This document shows, piece by piece, positions 42,576-51,093 of a DNA stretch of 64,000 bases (position 1 is its first letter; each line of letters begins with the position of its first letter). Under the pieces are notes generated by a model. The model did no database searches. It was given only the letters and a program-made list of their open reading frames with translations, and was not told where the DNA came from. The stretch spans positions 62,001 to 126,000 of the forward strand of contig NZ_CP081001.1 of assembly GCF_029590555.1 (NCBI RefSeq), written 5' to 3'. The translations under genes and the position numbers were made by a program. The DNA is from Sphingobium sp. V4 (GTDB taxonomy: Bacteria; Pseudomonadota; Alphaproteobacteria; Sphingomonadales; Sphingomonadaceae).

Positions 42576-42702
42576 TCGGTCTCAAGACGCCGGCGCAGGG
42601 AATCGGGTGGCGGCTGCGACCGCCCGGTTCCCCCGCCGACCATGGCCCTCGCGATGCCCGCATTGACGGGGCGCCATCGACACCAAGGTTAGGATAGTAT
42701 CA

Positions 42703-43191
42703 ATGGCAATGAGTGTTGGCTCCGACGGCGGTGACGACAAGCCGATGTCCGACATCAACACGACGCCGCTCGTCGACGTCATGCTGGTGTTGCTCATCAT
42801 CTTTCTCATCGCGGTCCCGGTCGTCGTCCAGACGGTCGATCTGCAGCTTCCCAAGGTGGCGTTCGAGCCGACCACGACGAAGCCGGAAAATGTGTCCCTC
42901 TCGGTCACCACGGCTGCGGATGGCAGCTGCGCGGTTTTCTGGGGCATGGCTCCGGTCAATTCGAACGAGCTGCTCGACCGTGCGGTCGCGAAGCTCGAAG
43001 CGGACATCAAGAAGGCTGGCGGCGTTGAAAACATGACGCCGGAGGATCTGCCTGAAGTGCATATCCGCGGCGACATCAATACCCCCTATCGGTGCATCGG
43101 CGGCACCATCTACACGATGCAGCGCGCCGGTTTCCCGAAGGTGGGCTTCATCTCCGAACCGGAACCCGGTTCGGGCACCACCCGCCTCTGA
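42703..43191 (+). CDS. exbD: biopolymer transporter ExbD (first copy)
   Basis: This 162-residue protein has one N-terminal transmembrane helix with the essential membrane aspartate at residue 25 (NTTPLVDVMLVLLIIF), preceded by MSDINTTP, and a periplasmic domain. It forms the proton-driven ExbB-ExbD motor for TonB. The periplasmic part carries two cysteines (GSCAVFW and YRCIGG), absent from the second copy. A 127-bp gap separates it from exbB. Paired ExbD genes are common in sphingomonads, which have many TonB-dependent receptors. Confidence 0.92.
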   Translation: MAMSVGSDGGDDKPMSDINTTPLVDVMLVLLIIFLIAVPVVVQTVDLQLPKVAFEPTTTKPENVSLSVTTAADGSCAVFWGMAPVNSNELLDRAVAKLEADIKKAGGVENMTPEDLPEVHIRGDINTPYRCIGGTIYTMQRAGFPKVGFISEPEPGSGTTRL

Positions 43192-43215
43192 TCGGCCGAA
43201 GAAGGAGAATTCGCC

Positions 43216-43638
43216 ATGGCAATGAGTGCCGGCTCCGAAGATGGCGAGCCGATGGTGGAAATGAACACGACGCCGCTCATCGACGTCATGCTCGTTCTGC
43301 TCATCATGTTCATCATCACCATCCCGATCCAGACCCATGCGGTGAAGATCGACCTGCCGCAGAACGCGCCGCCTACGGACAGCGTGATCGACCCGGTCAA
43401 GAACAAGGTCGCGATCGACGCCGGTGGCGTCATCACCTGGAACGGATCGCCGATCGACCTGCTGACCCTGCGTCAGTATCTGCAGCAGTCGCTGCGCCTG
43501 CCGGTTGAGCCGGAACTCCAGTTCCAGCCGGCCGCAGCAACCCGTTACGTCGTCGTCGACGAGGTGCTGGCGGAGATCAAGCGTGCGGGCGTGACCAAGC
43601 TGGGTTTCGTCGGCAACGAACAATATGGCAGCTTCTAA
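43216..43638 (+). CDS. exbD: biopolymer transporter ExbD (second copy)
   Basis: This 140-residue ExbD-family protein has the membrane helix MNTTPLIDVMLVLLIMF with the essential Asp at residue 23, then a periplasmic domain ending RYVVVDEVLAEIKRAGVTKLGFVG. It follows the first exbD by 24 bases, with GAAGGAGAA before its ATG. The two copies share N-terminal sequence but diverge in the periplasmic part, so they probably form a heteromeric or alternative motor. A UUCG-loop terminator follows. Confidence 0.92.
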   Translation: MAMSAGSEDGEPMVEMNTTPLIDVMLVLLIMFIITIPIQTHAVKIDLPQNAPPTDSVIDPVKNKVAIDAGGVITWNGSPIDLLTLRQYLQQSLRLPVEPELQFQPAAATRYVVVDEVLAEIKRAGVTKLGFVGNEQYGSF

Positions 43639-43725
43639 GCGCTGAAAGCCAGCCGGTCCGCGCTGTCAGGACTTCCCCCTCACGCGGGGCGGCAGGAATC
43701 AGGGCTCATATCTGCCTGCATCTTC

Positions 43726-43757
43726 AGGGGTCGCTTCGGCGGCCCCTTATTTTTTCC
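43726..43757 (+). terminator. UUCG-loop terminator of the tonB operon
   Basis: AGGGGTCGC (43726-43734) pairs with 43739-43747 (one G-U pair) around a TTCG loop closed by C-G, followed by TATTTTTT. This is a classic stable intrinsic terminator 87 bases after the second exbD. Confidence 0.9.
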
Positions 43758-43823
43758 GCGCAGCAGGGCGTCCCTTAACATTTTCCTTACCCTGATCCGC
43801 GATCATGCGGGCAAGGACGGACC

Positions 43824-44153
43824 ATGGGCGCAGAACCGCATCTTGAACAGGATCGCAAACGGCGTGGAGCTGATCGCCGGCATGTGCAGATCGGCGTCAA
43901 GGTCCGCCGTCCCGGTGAGACCTGGTTCACCAGCCGCATCGCCGACCTTTCGCTGAGCGGATTCCGTCTTCAGAGCTTCATGAAATTGTCGGTCGGCAGC
44001 GATCTGTGGGTCATGCTGCCGGGGTTCGAAGGCCGTCGCGCGCGCATATTGTGGACTCGCGGGCATGAGGCGGGATGCACGTTCGAACGCCCCCTTCACC
44101 CCGCCATCCTCGACCATATCGTCCGGCTGGGACAGGCCGAAGCGGCCGGCTGA
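43824..44153 (+). CDS. PilZ domain-containing protein
   Basis: This 109-residue protein is probably a single PilZ domain that binds cyclic di-GMP. The basic motif is DRKRRGADRRHVQIGVKVRR and the second motif is IADLSLSGFRLQS (D-x-S-x-x-G). The strands WVMLPGFEGRRARILWTRGHEAGCTFE complete the barrel. Its target is unknown. It lies alone between the tonB operon terminator and the ABC exporter gene, with which it converges. Confidence 0.85.
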   Translation: MGAEPHLEQDRKRRGADRRHVQIGVKVRRPGETWFTSRIADLSLSGFRLQSFMKLSVGSDLWVMLPGFEGRRARILWTRGHEAGCTFERPLHPAILDHIVRLGQAEAAG

Positions 44154-44184
44154 CACGCCGATCCCCCGTCAGACGATCGGCCAG

Positions 44185-45972
44185 TCAGGCGACCGGTCCG
44201 TCCTGAAATTGCAGGCTCGCGAGGCGTGCATAGAGGCCGCCTTCACCGACCAAGGCTGCATGGTCGCCCTGCTCCACGATCCGGCCATGATCGAGAACGA
44301 TGATGCGATCGGCCGCGCGCACAGTCGCGAGCCGATGGGCGATGACGATCGTCGTGCGCCCCTGCATCAGGCGCGCGAGCGCATCCTGCACCAGCCGCTC
44401 GGATTCGGCATCCAGCGCGGAGGTCGCTTCGTCGAGCAGAAGGATAGGGGCATCGCGGAGCAGAGCGCGGGCGATCGAGATACGCTGGCGCTGCCCCCCC
44501 GACAGGCGCGCGCCGCCCTCGCCCAGAAATGTGTCCAGCCCCTGCGGCAGGGCGCGCAGGAAGCTTTCGGCATTGGCGGCGCGGGCAGCGTCCCATATTT
44601 CGGCGTCGCCGGCATCCCAGCGGCCATAGCGCAGATTGTCGCGCGCGGACGCGGCGAAGATGACGCTGTCCTGCGGCACCATCGCCATCATGGCGCGGAC
44701 CATGGCCGGATCGGCGTCAGGCAGCGGCACGCCGTTCAAGCGGATCGCTCCGCCGTCGGGATCGTAGAAACGCAGCGCAAGCTGGATCAGCGTGGACTTG
44801 CCGGCCCCTGACGGGCCGACCACCGCGACGGTTTCCCCCGGTGCGATGTCGAGCGTGACGCCATTCAGCGCGGCCTGGTCCGGGCGGGTGGGATAATGGA
44901 AATGCACATCCTCGAAACTGATTCGTCCACCTTGGGCAATGACGGGCACGGACGTCGGCGCGGGCGGGGGCAGGATGTCCGGTTTGGCCCGCATCAGCTC
45001 GTCAAGCCGGCTCGCCGCGCCGGCGCCGCGCAGCAGGTCGCCCCAGCTTTCGGACAGTGAGCCGAAGGCGCCCGCCACCAGCCCTCCGGTCAGCACGAAG
45101 GCGGCGATGCTGCCGCCCGACAGGCGGCCCGCCGCGACGTCGATCGCACCCAGCCACATGACGCCGGTAATCGACCCGAACACCAGCGCGAAGGCGATCG
45201 CTGTCATGGCGGCGCGCAACAGGATGCGACGCCGCGCGGTGACAAAGCCATGCTCGACCGTCGCGTCGAAGCGGGCGGCCTCCCGCGCCTCCTGTCCAAA
45301 CGCCTGGACGATCCGCATCGCGCCCAGCACTTCGGTGGTCAGGCTGCCGATATCGGCGAGCCGGTCCTGGCTGGCACGCGACAACAGGCGCACCCGCCGG
45401 CCCAGGCTGACGAGGACGAGCAGGATGACCGGGATGCCGAGCAGCAGCAGCCCCGCCAGCTTGGGCGCCAGGGCAAACAGATAGGCAAGGCCGCCAATGC
45501 CCGTCACCATGTTCCGCAGCGCGACCGACACCGTCGAGCCAACGACCTGCTCGACGATGGCGGTGTCTGCGGTCATGCGCGACGCGATTTCGGAGGGGCG
45601 GTTTTCCTCGAAGAATCGGGGCGCCTGACGCAACAGATTCGCCTGGGTGGCGCTGCGGATGTCGGCGACGACGCGCTCGCCCAGCCAGGAGACGAAGTAG
45701 AAGCGCAGCGCGCTCGCCAGCGCGAGCACGACCACGATCAGCAGCAGATATTCGAACCAGCGGCTGATGTCGCCGCCGCCCATGAAGCCTTTGTCGATGA
45801 CCAGCCTGAACCCGTTGGGGATGGCGAGGGTCGCGGCGGACGAGACGATCAGCGCTGCCAAGGCGCCCGCGATCCGCCCGGGATAGCGCCGGACGAAGCG
45901 CCAGAGCATCGCCAGGCTGCCGAGAGCGGGGCGTTTGGGCGCGGGCGGCGAAATGGGTGCGGCATCCTCCAT
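44185..45972 (-). CDS. ABC transporter, fused membrane and ATPase (MsbA-like exporter)
   Basis: This 595-residue half-transporter has six transmembrane helices in the first 320 residues and a C-terminal ATPase. Walker A is VGPSGAGKST near residue 385, the signature is LSGGQRQRISIARALL near 487, and Walker B is LLLDEATSALDAE near 510. The H-loop is IAHRLAT. It works as a homodimer that exports a hydrophobic substrate from the inner membrane. MsbA/lipid A is the nearest well-known member, but similar proteins move drugs or peptides, so the substrate is open. Nested palindromes lie just upstream of its start. Confidence 0.9.
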   Translation of the reverse strand: MEDAAPISPPAPKRPALGSLAMLWRFVRRYPGRIAGALAALIVSSAATLAIPNGFRLVIDKGFMGGGDISRWFEYLLLIVVVLALASALRFYFVSWLGERVVADIRSATQANLLRQAPRFFEENRPSEIASRMTADTAIVEQVVGSTVSVALRNMVTGIGGLAYLFALAPKLAGLLLLGIPVILLVLVSLGRRVRLLSRASQDRLADIGSLTTEVLGAMRIVQAFGQEAREAARFDATVEHGFVTARRRILLRAAMTAIAFALVFGSITGVMWLGAIDVAAGRLSGGSIAAFVLTGGLVAGAFGSLSESWGDLLRGAGAASRLDELMRAKPDILPPPAPTSVPVIAQGGRISFEDVHFHYPTRPDQAALNGVTLDIAPGETVAVVGPSGAGKSTLIQLALRFYDPDGGAIRLNGVPLPDADPAMVRAMMAMVPQDSVIFAASARDNLRYGRWDAGDAEIWDAARAANAESFLRALPQGLDTFLGEGGARLSGGQRQRISIARALLRDAPILLLDEATSALDAESERLVQDALARLMQGRTTIVIAHRLATVRAADRIIVLDHGRIVEQGDHAALVGEGGLYARLASLQFQDGPVA

Positions 45973-45986
45973 GGGCGGCGCTTAGA

Positions 45987-46101
45987 GCATTTTGAAGTCA
46001 GCTGGAACAGCTGACGACTAGCAAAATGCGACAGGCAAATGACCGGCATTTTGAAGTCAGCTGGAACAGCTGACGGCTCGGAAATTGCGACAGGCGATCG
46101 A
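45987..46101. repeat. tandem nested palindromes, 59-bp period
   Basis: Two units begin at 45987 and 46046. Each contains GTCAGCTG-GAA-CAGCTGAC, a perfect 8-bp hairpin with a 3-base loop. In the first unit an outer pair GCATTTTG...CAAAATGC encloses it, giving a two-tier palindrome; in the second the outer right arm has decayed (GAAATTGC). The unit opens with TTAGAGCATTTT, like palindromic intergenic repeats seen across alphaproteobacterial genomes. It lies between two same-strand genes. Confidence 0.85.
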
Positions 46102-46175
46102 CTTGGAACTGCCGGCAGCGCGCAAAACAGGACAAGCGAACCGTTGGCAGTCCGCTCCGCCGCCTTAAAGGCCGA

Positions 46176-47468
46176 TCAGCTCGCAGGCGCTATGGTTGCC
46201 GCCAGTTCCATGATGCGGCGAGGGGTGGCCTGTCCGGTGAGGGCATAGGCCATGTCGCCCGCCTCCCAATAGGCGATGACGTCCCCGGCGCGCTCCGCCA
46301 GCATCGGCTTGGCGTCCGCAGGGGTTTCCGCACGGTCGGCGAAGAAGGAGAGATGCTCGCCGCGCGGGCTTTCCAGCGACATGGCGATCGCCGGGCTGTC
46401 GGCGGTGGGGAAGAGCTGGACATCGGCGACGCGCCAGCCGACCGGAAGGGCGGGCAGGATAATGCCGGTCGATCGCTCGATCTCCTGAGGGTTCAATGTT
46501 GCGCTCTCCACTTGGGACGCCATCGCCTGGCGCAGCAGGGCGGCGCGGCGGGAAGCTGCCGCCTCGTCGAGGAAGCTGCTGGCCTGCGCCGGCTGGGGAA
46601 ATTCGCCCAGTGCTCCGCGTGCGATCCAGCCCGTCGCGATCAGCGCTGCGATGCCGGCGGCGCGGCCAAGGTGGCGCCAGGTGCGGCCGGCGTCGTTGTC
46701 GTTCGCGACCGGCAAGGTGACGTCGCGACGGCGGCCGACCAACGTGCCCTTGGTGCCGTCCTTCATCAGGCGGAAGTCGATATGCGGCCAGCGCTGCCGC
46801 CAGCGTCGGGCCACCAGCCGCTCGCCAGGGCGGGCGGCATCGTCCAGCAGCACCACGCCATCGGGGGACAGGCGCGCGAACAGGCTGTCGGCGGCGCCGC
46901 GCACCAGCGGATGCACGCTCCAGGGCGGGCCGTCGATGATGAGCAGGTCAATCTGGTCTGGCAGGTTGTCGATCGCATACCAGCGGCCCGGCCAGTCCGC
47001 GCTTTCGCGGGTCAGCGGCGCGTGGCGAATGTCCACGCCCAGGCCGTTGTCGGCCAGCCACTGGCGGGTGGCATCGACGAAACCGCCATGCTGGTCGAAA
47101 CTGTGCAGCCGTCCGCCGCCATGCAGTTGCAGGGCGCGCGCCGCGACCAGGGAGGAGGCGCCGGCACCCAGTTCCACGACATGAGCAGGGCGGAGCCGGG
47201 TGATTTCGCGCACGATGTGGCGCAGGAAGCCGACGTCCGCCTTCCAGCTGCCCAGATGCGGCAGGGCGTCATGGGCGAGGCCCAGCTCGTCCAGCAGCGC
47301 GCGCTTGTCCGCCTTGCGCCCGCCCGACAGGCTGGCCAGCAGCCAGGGCCAGCCGATCGCGCCGAAGCCGATGCGCCAGGCCATGTCGGACAGGCGGCGC
47401 GGCAGGTCGTCCTCGCCGGGTTGCGTCTCGCTCAGGGGAAGAAAGCCGGTCAGTTCGCGGGATGTCAC
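46176..47468 (-). CDS. SAM-dependent methyltransferase fused to anti-sigma-like C-terminal domain
   Basis: This 430-residue protein joins two unrelated parts. Residues about 55-245 form a class I methyltransferase (Methyltransf_24-like), with AdoMet motif I VVELGAGASSLVAARAL near 97, an acidic residue in LHSFDQHGG (125) and DLLIIDGPPW at 174-183. After the linker VANDND (255-260), one transmembrane helix spans about 266-288. The C-terminal 140 residues resemble the extracytoplasmic domain of RskA-type anti-sigma factors: EAAASRRAALLRQAMASQ, LPVGWRVADVQLF, and the closing GDMAYALTGQATPRRI. No zinc anti-sigma domain is present; the methyltransferase occupies its place. No sigma factor gene adjoins. 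The family assignment of the C-terminus is from pattern recognition. Confidence 0.75.
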   Translation of the reverse strand: MTSRELTGFLPLSETQPGEDDLPRRLSDMAWRIGFGAIGWPWLLASLSGGRKADKRALLDELGLAHDALPHLGSWKADVGFLRHIVREITRLRPAHVVELGAGASSLVAARALQLHGGGRLHSFDQHGGFVDATRQWLADNGLGVDIRHAPLTRESADWPGRWYAIDNLPDQIDLLIIDGPPWSVHPLVRGAADSLFARLSPDGVVLLDDAARPGERLVARRWRQRWPHIDFRLMKDGTKGTLVGRRRDVTLPVANDNDAGRTWRHLGRAAGIAALIATGWIARGALGEFPQPAQASSFLDEAAASRRAALLRQAMASQVESATLNPQEIERSTGIILPALPVGWRVADVQLFPTADSPAIAMSLESPRGEHLSFFADRAETPADAKPMLAERAGDVIAYWEAGDMAYALTGQATPRRIMELAATIAPAS

Positions 47469-47663
47469 GGAGCAGATGTTCCTTCTGGAAAGGCGGACTT
47501 ATGCCGGCCGACCTGTGTCAGCCATATGACGATCGGGGACAGCGTCAATGGGTGACGTTGGGAACGCGGACAGCCCGTATAATTTCCGCGACCGCTGTAT
47601 GACGGTTCGAGCCGTCCCGATTGGTCATGCCATGGGACCGGGCGGCCCCCGGAAATCCATCGC

Positions 47664-48056
47664 TCAATATCCGAGCGTCAGCCCCAGCGCATAATATTTC
47701 GGGCCGACATTGGCCTTGGCGCGCAGCTTGGGGATGAGCGGCATGGCCAGGGTCGCATAAGGGCGGGTGTTGTCGCCGCTGAAGCGCACACCTGCGCCGA
47801 TCGTGACCGACAGCGGAATGGTGTAGGCGGCCTCGACCCGGCCATAGAGCCGGGTGGCGCCATCGCGCAGATAGACGCCGCCGCCGGGCGTGAGGCTGAA
47901 GCCCGCTACGTCGAGCGCATAGCCTGCGCCTATCTCCGTGCCCCAATGACCGTCGGCACGGCCATAGTTGAGCTCTGCGCCCAGCCCTTCCGCCTGGGCG
48001 GTGGCGGGCAGGGCGGCCAGCGCCGTGGCGATCAGGGCAGTGCGAAGGACGATCAT
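47664..48056 (-). CDS. small outer-membrane beta-barrel-like protein
   Basis: This 130-residue exported protein has a signal peptide (residues 1-22, ATAQAEG) and alternating polar/hydrophobic strands ending in YYALGLTLGY. The terminal aromatic residue is typical of outer-membrane proteins assembled by the BAM machine. The small size suggests an 8-strand barrel like OmpA/OmpW-type proteins, but no family is certain. It lies 75 bases upstream of the mechanosensitive channel's end on the same strand; transcription direction is minus. Confidence 0.65.
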   Translation of the reverse strand: MIVLRTALIATALAALPATAQAEGLGAELNYGRADGHWGTEIGAGYALDVAGFSLTPGGGVYLRDGATRLYGRVEAAYTIPLSVTIGAGVRFSGDNTRPYATLAMPLIPKLRAKANVGPKYYALGLTLGY

Positions 48057-48131
48057 TTCATGGCGCTAGGACGACGGCCTGCCCGCGGCAAGGCCCAAGG
48101 GGCGAGGTGAGTCGCGGATGCGGCGGAATGT

Positions 48132-49292
48132 TCAGCTTCCCACCCGCCTGACCGACTGGCCTTCGGGATAGGGCATGATCGCCTTGCCGTCCGGCGCGGC
48201 GGTGAAGCTGGTCTGGGTCGGATAGGCGAACTCGATGCCCTCCGCATTGAAGCGTTTCCAGATGGCGAGGCCGATGCGGTGGCGCATCTGGAAATAGTCG
48301 TGATGGTCGGGATCGGGCACGTCGAAATTGAGCTGATAGTCGAGCGAGCTGGCGCCGAACTGGATGATGCCGGCATTGACGAAGATCATGCCCTCCGCTT
48401 CGACGATATCCTTCAGCATGTCCGGGATCGCCTCCGCCTTGTCCTCGGCCGTCTGGTAGATGATGCCGATGGCATAGGTGACGCGCCGCTGGACCAGCGT
48501 CTGGAGGCTGGTGATTTCCTTCTGGAGCAGGTTGGCGTTGGAAATGACCTTCTTCTCGCCGCTCATGGCGCGCAGGCGGGTGCTTTTGAGGCCGATCTTC
48601 TCGACCCGCGCGGTCGTCTGGTCATAGGTGATGATCTCGCCCCGGCGGAACGGTTTGTCGAAGATGATCGAGAGCGCGGCGAACAGGTCGGAGAAGATGC
48701 CCTGCGCGGCAAGGCCAATGGCGATGCCGCCGATGCCCAGGCCCGCCACCAGGCCGGTGACGTTGACGCCCAGATTGTCGAGCACCACGATCGCCGCGAT
48801 CGCGAACAGCGCGAAGGTGACGAGGACGCGGATCAGGCCCATCGCATTGGCCAGCGTCTCGCCCTGGCCATCCTCGGCCAGCGTCTTGCGCTCGATCAGG
48901 CCGAGGATGATCTCCCGCGCCCAGATGGCGGCTTGCAGGACGGCGGTGATGGTGAAGAGGAAGGCGACCGTGCGGTAGAGCGCGGGCGGCGCGTCGGCAT
49001 AGCCCACGACCAGTCGCGCGGAGACCATGATCATGAAATAATGGGTGGTGCGCGCGGCGGCGCGACCCAGCACATTGGCGTAGCCCAGCGGGTCGCCGCG
49101 ATGGCCGGTGTAGCGTTTCCCCACCTCCTTGAGCGCGGTCAGCGCGAGATAGATCAGAATGCCTGCGCCGATCGCGATCAGTATCTGTCCATAGTGAAGC
49201 TGGAACCAGCCGATGGTGGAGTCCCACATCTCGCGCAGATTGGGCGCATCGACACTGATGTCGGGCAGGGCGGGGTCTTTCTTGTCGGCCAT
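48132..49292 (-). CDS. mechanosensitive ion channel family protein (MscS type)
   Basis: This 386-residue membrane channel of the MscS family opens when membrane tension rises. It has about four transmembrane helices (residues 25-190). The pore helix VTGLVAGLGIGGIAIGLAAQGIFSDLFAALS is followed by the beta domain with IIFDKPFRRGEIITYDQTTARVEKIGLKSTRLR. A long C-terminal cytoplasmic domain follows. ATG 49292 is set by the conserved start MADKKD. It follows topoisomerase IB with 25 bases between them on the same strand, so an operon is likely. Confidence 0.9.
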   Translation of the reverse strand: MADKKDPALPDISVDAPNLREMWDSTIGWFQLHYGQILIAIGAGILIYLALTALKEVGKRYTGHRGDPLGYANVLGRAAARTTHYFMIMVSARLVVGYADAPPALYRTVAFLFTITAVLQAAIWAREIILGLIERKTLAEDGQGETLANAMGLIRVLVTFALFAIAAIVVLDNLGVNVTGLVAGLGIGGIAIGLAAQGIFSDLFAALSIIFDKPFRRGEIITYDQTTARVEKIGLKSTRLRAMSGEKKVISNANLLQKEITSLQTLVQRRVTYAIGIIYQTAEDKAEAIPDMLKDIVEAEGMIFVNAGIIQFGASSLDYQLNFDVPDPDHHDYFQMRHRIGLAIWKRFNAEGIEFAYPTQTSFTAAPDGKAIMPYPEGQSVRRVGS

Positions 49293-49317
49293 GCTGTTCC
49301 GTCTGGTGAAGGGCGGG

Positions 49318-50325
49318 TCAGGCGGCCGCTGCAAGCGGCGCGCATTCCGCGATGGAATCGAGGAAGGCGATCAGGCCGCGTTCCTCGCGGGACAGATAGC
49401 GCGTCCTGCGCGGCAAGCGAAGTCCTGCGCGCCATTCATCCTGTCCGTCCCTGCACAGCGCGATCAGCGCGGGGTGAATGTAGCTTTTGCGGCTGATGGC
49501 CGGCGTGTTGCCCAGCGCCTCCGCAACCGGGGCGATCATCGCCTTCAACGAGACAGGACCGGCGGCGAGCGTTTCGAAAGCGATGGTCGATGCGCCCCAG
49601 GTGCGGAAATGCTTGGCGGTGAAGGGCGCGCCCATGGCGTCCGCGATATAGGCATTGACGTCGCTGGAGCAGATCGGCCGGGCTTCCCCATCCTCGTCCA
49701 GATATTGGAACAGATGCTGGCCGGGCAGATCCTGCACCTGGCGCACGAAGCGCAGCAGGCGGCTGTCGGTGACGGTCAGTCGATGCTGCTTGCCCGACTT
49801 GGCGCGGTAGCACAAAGTCAGCGACCGGCCCTGTATGTCGAGATGGCGGCGGCGCAGCGTGGTGGCGCCGAAGCTCTTGTTGGTGGTGGCATAATGTTCG
49901 TTGCCGACGCGCAGCTTGGCGAGGTCGAGCAAGCGCACGACGGCGGCGATGGTCCTGTCCTTGCGCAGGCCGCGCCGCGACAGATCCACCTCCAGCCGCG
50001 CGCGCAGCCTGGGCAGGGCGCGGCCGAAATCGGGACAGCCGGCATATTTCTCCGCCTCCCGCGCGGCGCGGAAGTCCGGGTGATAGCGATATTGCTTGCG
50101 ACCCCGGTCATCATAGCCGGTCGCCTGGATATGGCCCCAGGGCGAAGGGCAGAACCAGCAGTCGCGATAGGCGGGGGGCAGCGCGACGGCGTTAAGCCGG
50201 TCGATCTCGTCCCGGTCGGTGATGCGTCTGCCCTGCGCATCATGATAGGCCCAGCCCCGCCTGAGCGCGCGGCGCGTGATGCCGGGAATGCTGTCGTCCG
50301 CATGGACGATGGAGGTTTGCGCCAT
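49318..50325 (-). CDS. DNA topoisomerase IB
   Basis: This 335-residue protein is a poxvirus-like type IB topoisomerase, which relaxes supercoils through a transient 3'-phosphotyrosine. It contains RYHPDFRAAREAEKYA, the catalytic-domain stretch KLRVGNEHYATTNKSFGATTLRRRH, KSGKQHRL, RTWGAST, and the active-site tyrosine in RKSYIHPALI. AGAAGGAC just before ATG 50325 fixes the start. Bacterial TopIB is widespread but not essential. It is cotranscribed upstream of the mechanosensitive channel gene. Confidence 0.93.
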   Translation of the reverse strand: MAQTSIVHADDSIPGITRRALRRGWAYHDAQGRRITDRDEIDRLNAVALPPAYRDCWFCPSPWGHIQATGYDDRGRKQYRYHPDFRAAREAEKYAGCPDFGRALPRLRARLEVDLSRRGLRKDRTIAAVVRLLDLAKLRVGNEHYATTNKSFGATTLRRRHLDIQGRSLTLCYRAKSGKQHRLTVTDSRLLRFVRQVQDLPGQHLFQYLDEDGEARPICSSDVNAYIADAMGAPFTAKHFRTWGASTIAFETLAAGPVSLKAMIAPVAEALGNTPAISRKSYIHPALIALCRDGQDEWRAGLRLPRRTRYLSREERGLIAFLDSIAECAPLAAAA

Positions 50326-50382
50326 AATGTCCTTCTCATGGCGCAAACCCGCAGATTGTCGCTTCGTTCCGAAGCAGCGCGA

Positions 50383-51093
50383 TCAGGGCAGCCGCGCCTG
50401 GATCGGCCACAATCCCCGCTTGGCGACAGGCTGGCCGTCGGGGCGCCACGGTACCGGGCGCTGGCGCAGAACCGACAGATGTGCCAGCGCCAGCGTCGCG
50501 CAGACCGTACCCGCGAGGAAGGCGAAGGGCAGGGTGGCAGGCAACAGCAGCGGCGCGACGATGGCCGCGCCCACGCCCGCAGCGGCCAGCGCCAGCGCCC
50601 GTCCGTCGCCGTCCGGACCGCGCAGCCAGAACAGGCAGCTGCTCATGCCGATGACGAAGGCGACGATGTAGCGCATCGGCTCGCTCGCCGCCGCGCCGAT
50701 GCCCAGAATCAACAGGACCAGCAGTCCGCCTATCACCGGACGGCCCAACCGGCCGAGCAGATGCGCGCAGACCGGGTAAACAAGCAGTTCGCAGAGCAGC
50801 GCCGCGCTCAGGATCGCCTGGGCGTCGTCCATCCTGCCCGCAATCAACGCCACGACCGCCGCGGCTGCCCAGGGGAGCAGGCGCCGGGGCGCCATGCGGA
50901 TATGGCTGATCCAGCCCAGCGGCCCGCCGCGCAGATCCCAGCGGCGATCGGCCAGGCGCAGCTGAAAGCCGCCCAGGATGAACAGGGCTTCGACGGCCCA
51001 GGGCAGCAGGTCCGGCGCCACCATGGGCGAGGCGAGCAGCAGGCCCAGCAGCAGGCCATGGACCAGGCCCAGCGCGCGCAATTCTCCGTTCAT
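50383..51093 (-). CDS. integral membrane protein, unknown
   Basis: This 236-residue protein has about seven hydrophobic helices (LVHGLLLGLLLASPMV, WAAAAVVALIAG, LLVLLILGIGA and others) with short loops, so it is an inner-membrane protein. Its first half resembles the TraX/acyltransferase style of membrane bundles only loosely; I assign no family. The start overlaps the end of the O-glycosylation ligase-like gene by 4 bases, so it may belong to the exopolysaccharide cluster. Confidence 0.6.
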   Translation of the reverse strand: MNGELRALGLVHGLLLGLLLASPMVAPDLLPWAVEALFILGGFQLRLADRRWDLRGGPLGWISHIRMAPRRLLPWAAAAVVALIAGRMDDAQAILSAALLCELLVYPVCAHLLGRLGRPVIGGLLVLLILGIGAAASEPMRYIVAFVIGMSSCLFWLRGPDGDGRALALAAAGVGAAIVAPLLLPATLPFAFLAGTVCATLALAHLSVLRQRPVPWRPDGQPVAKRGLWPIQARLP

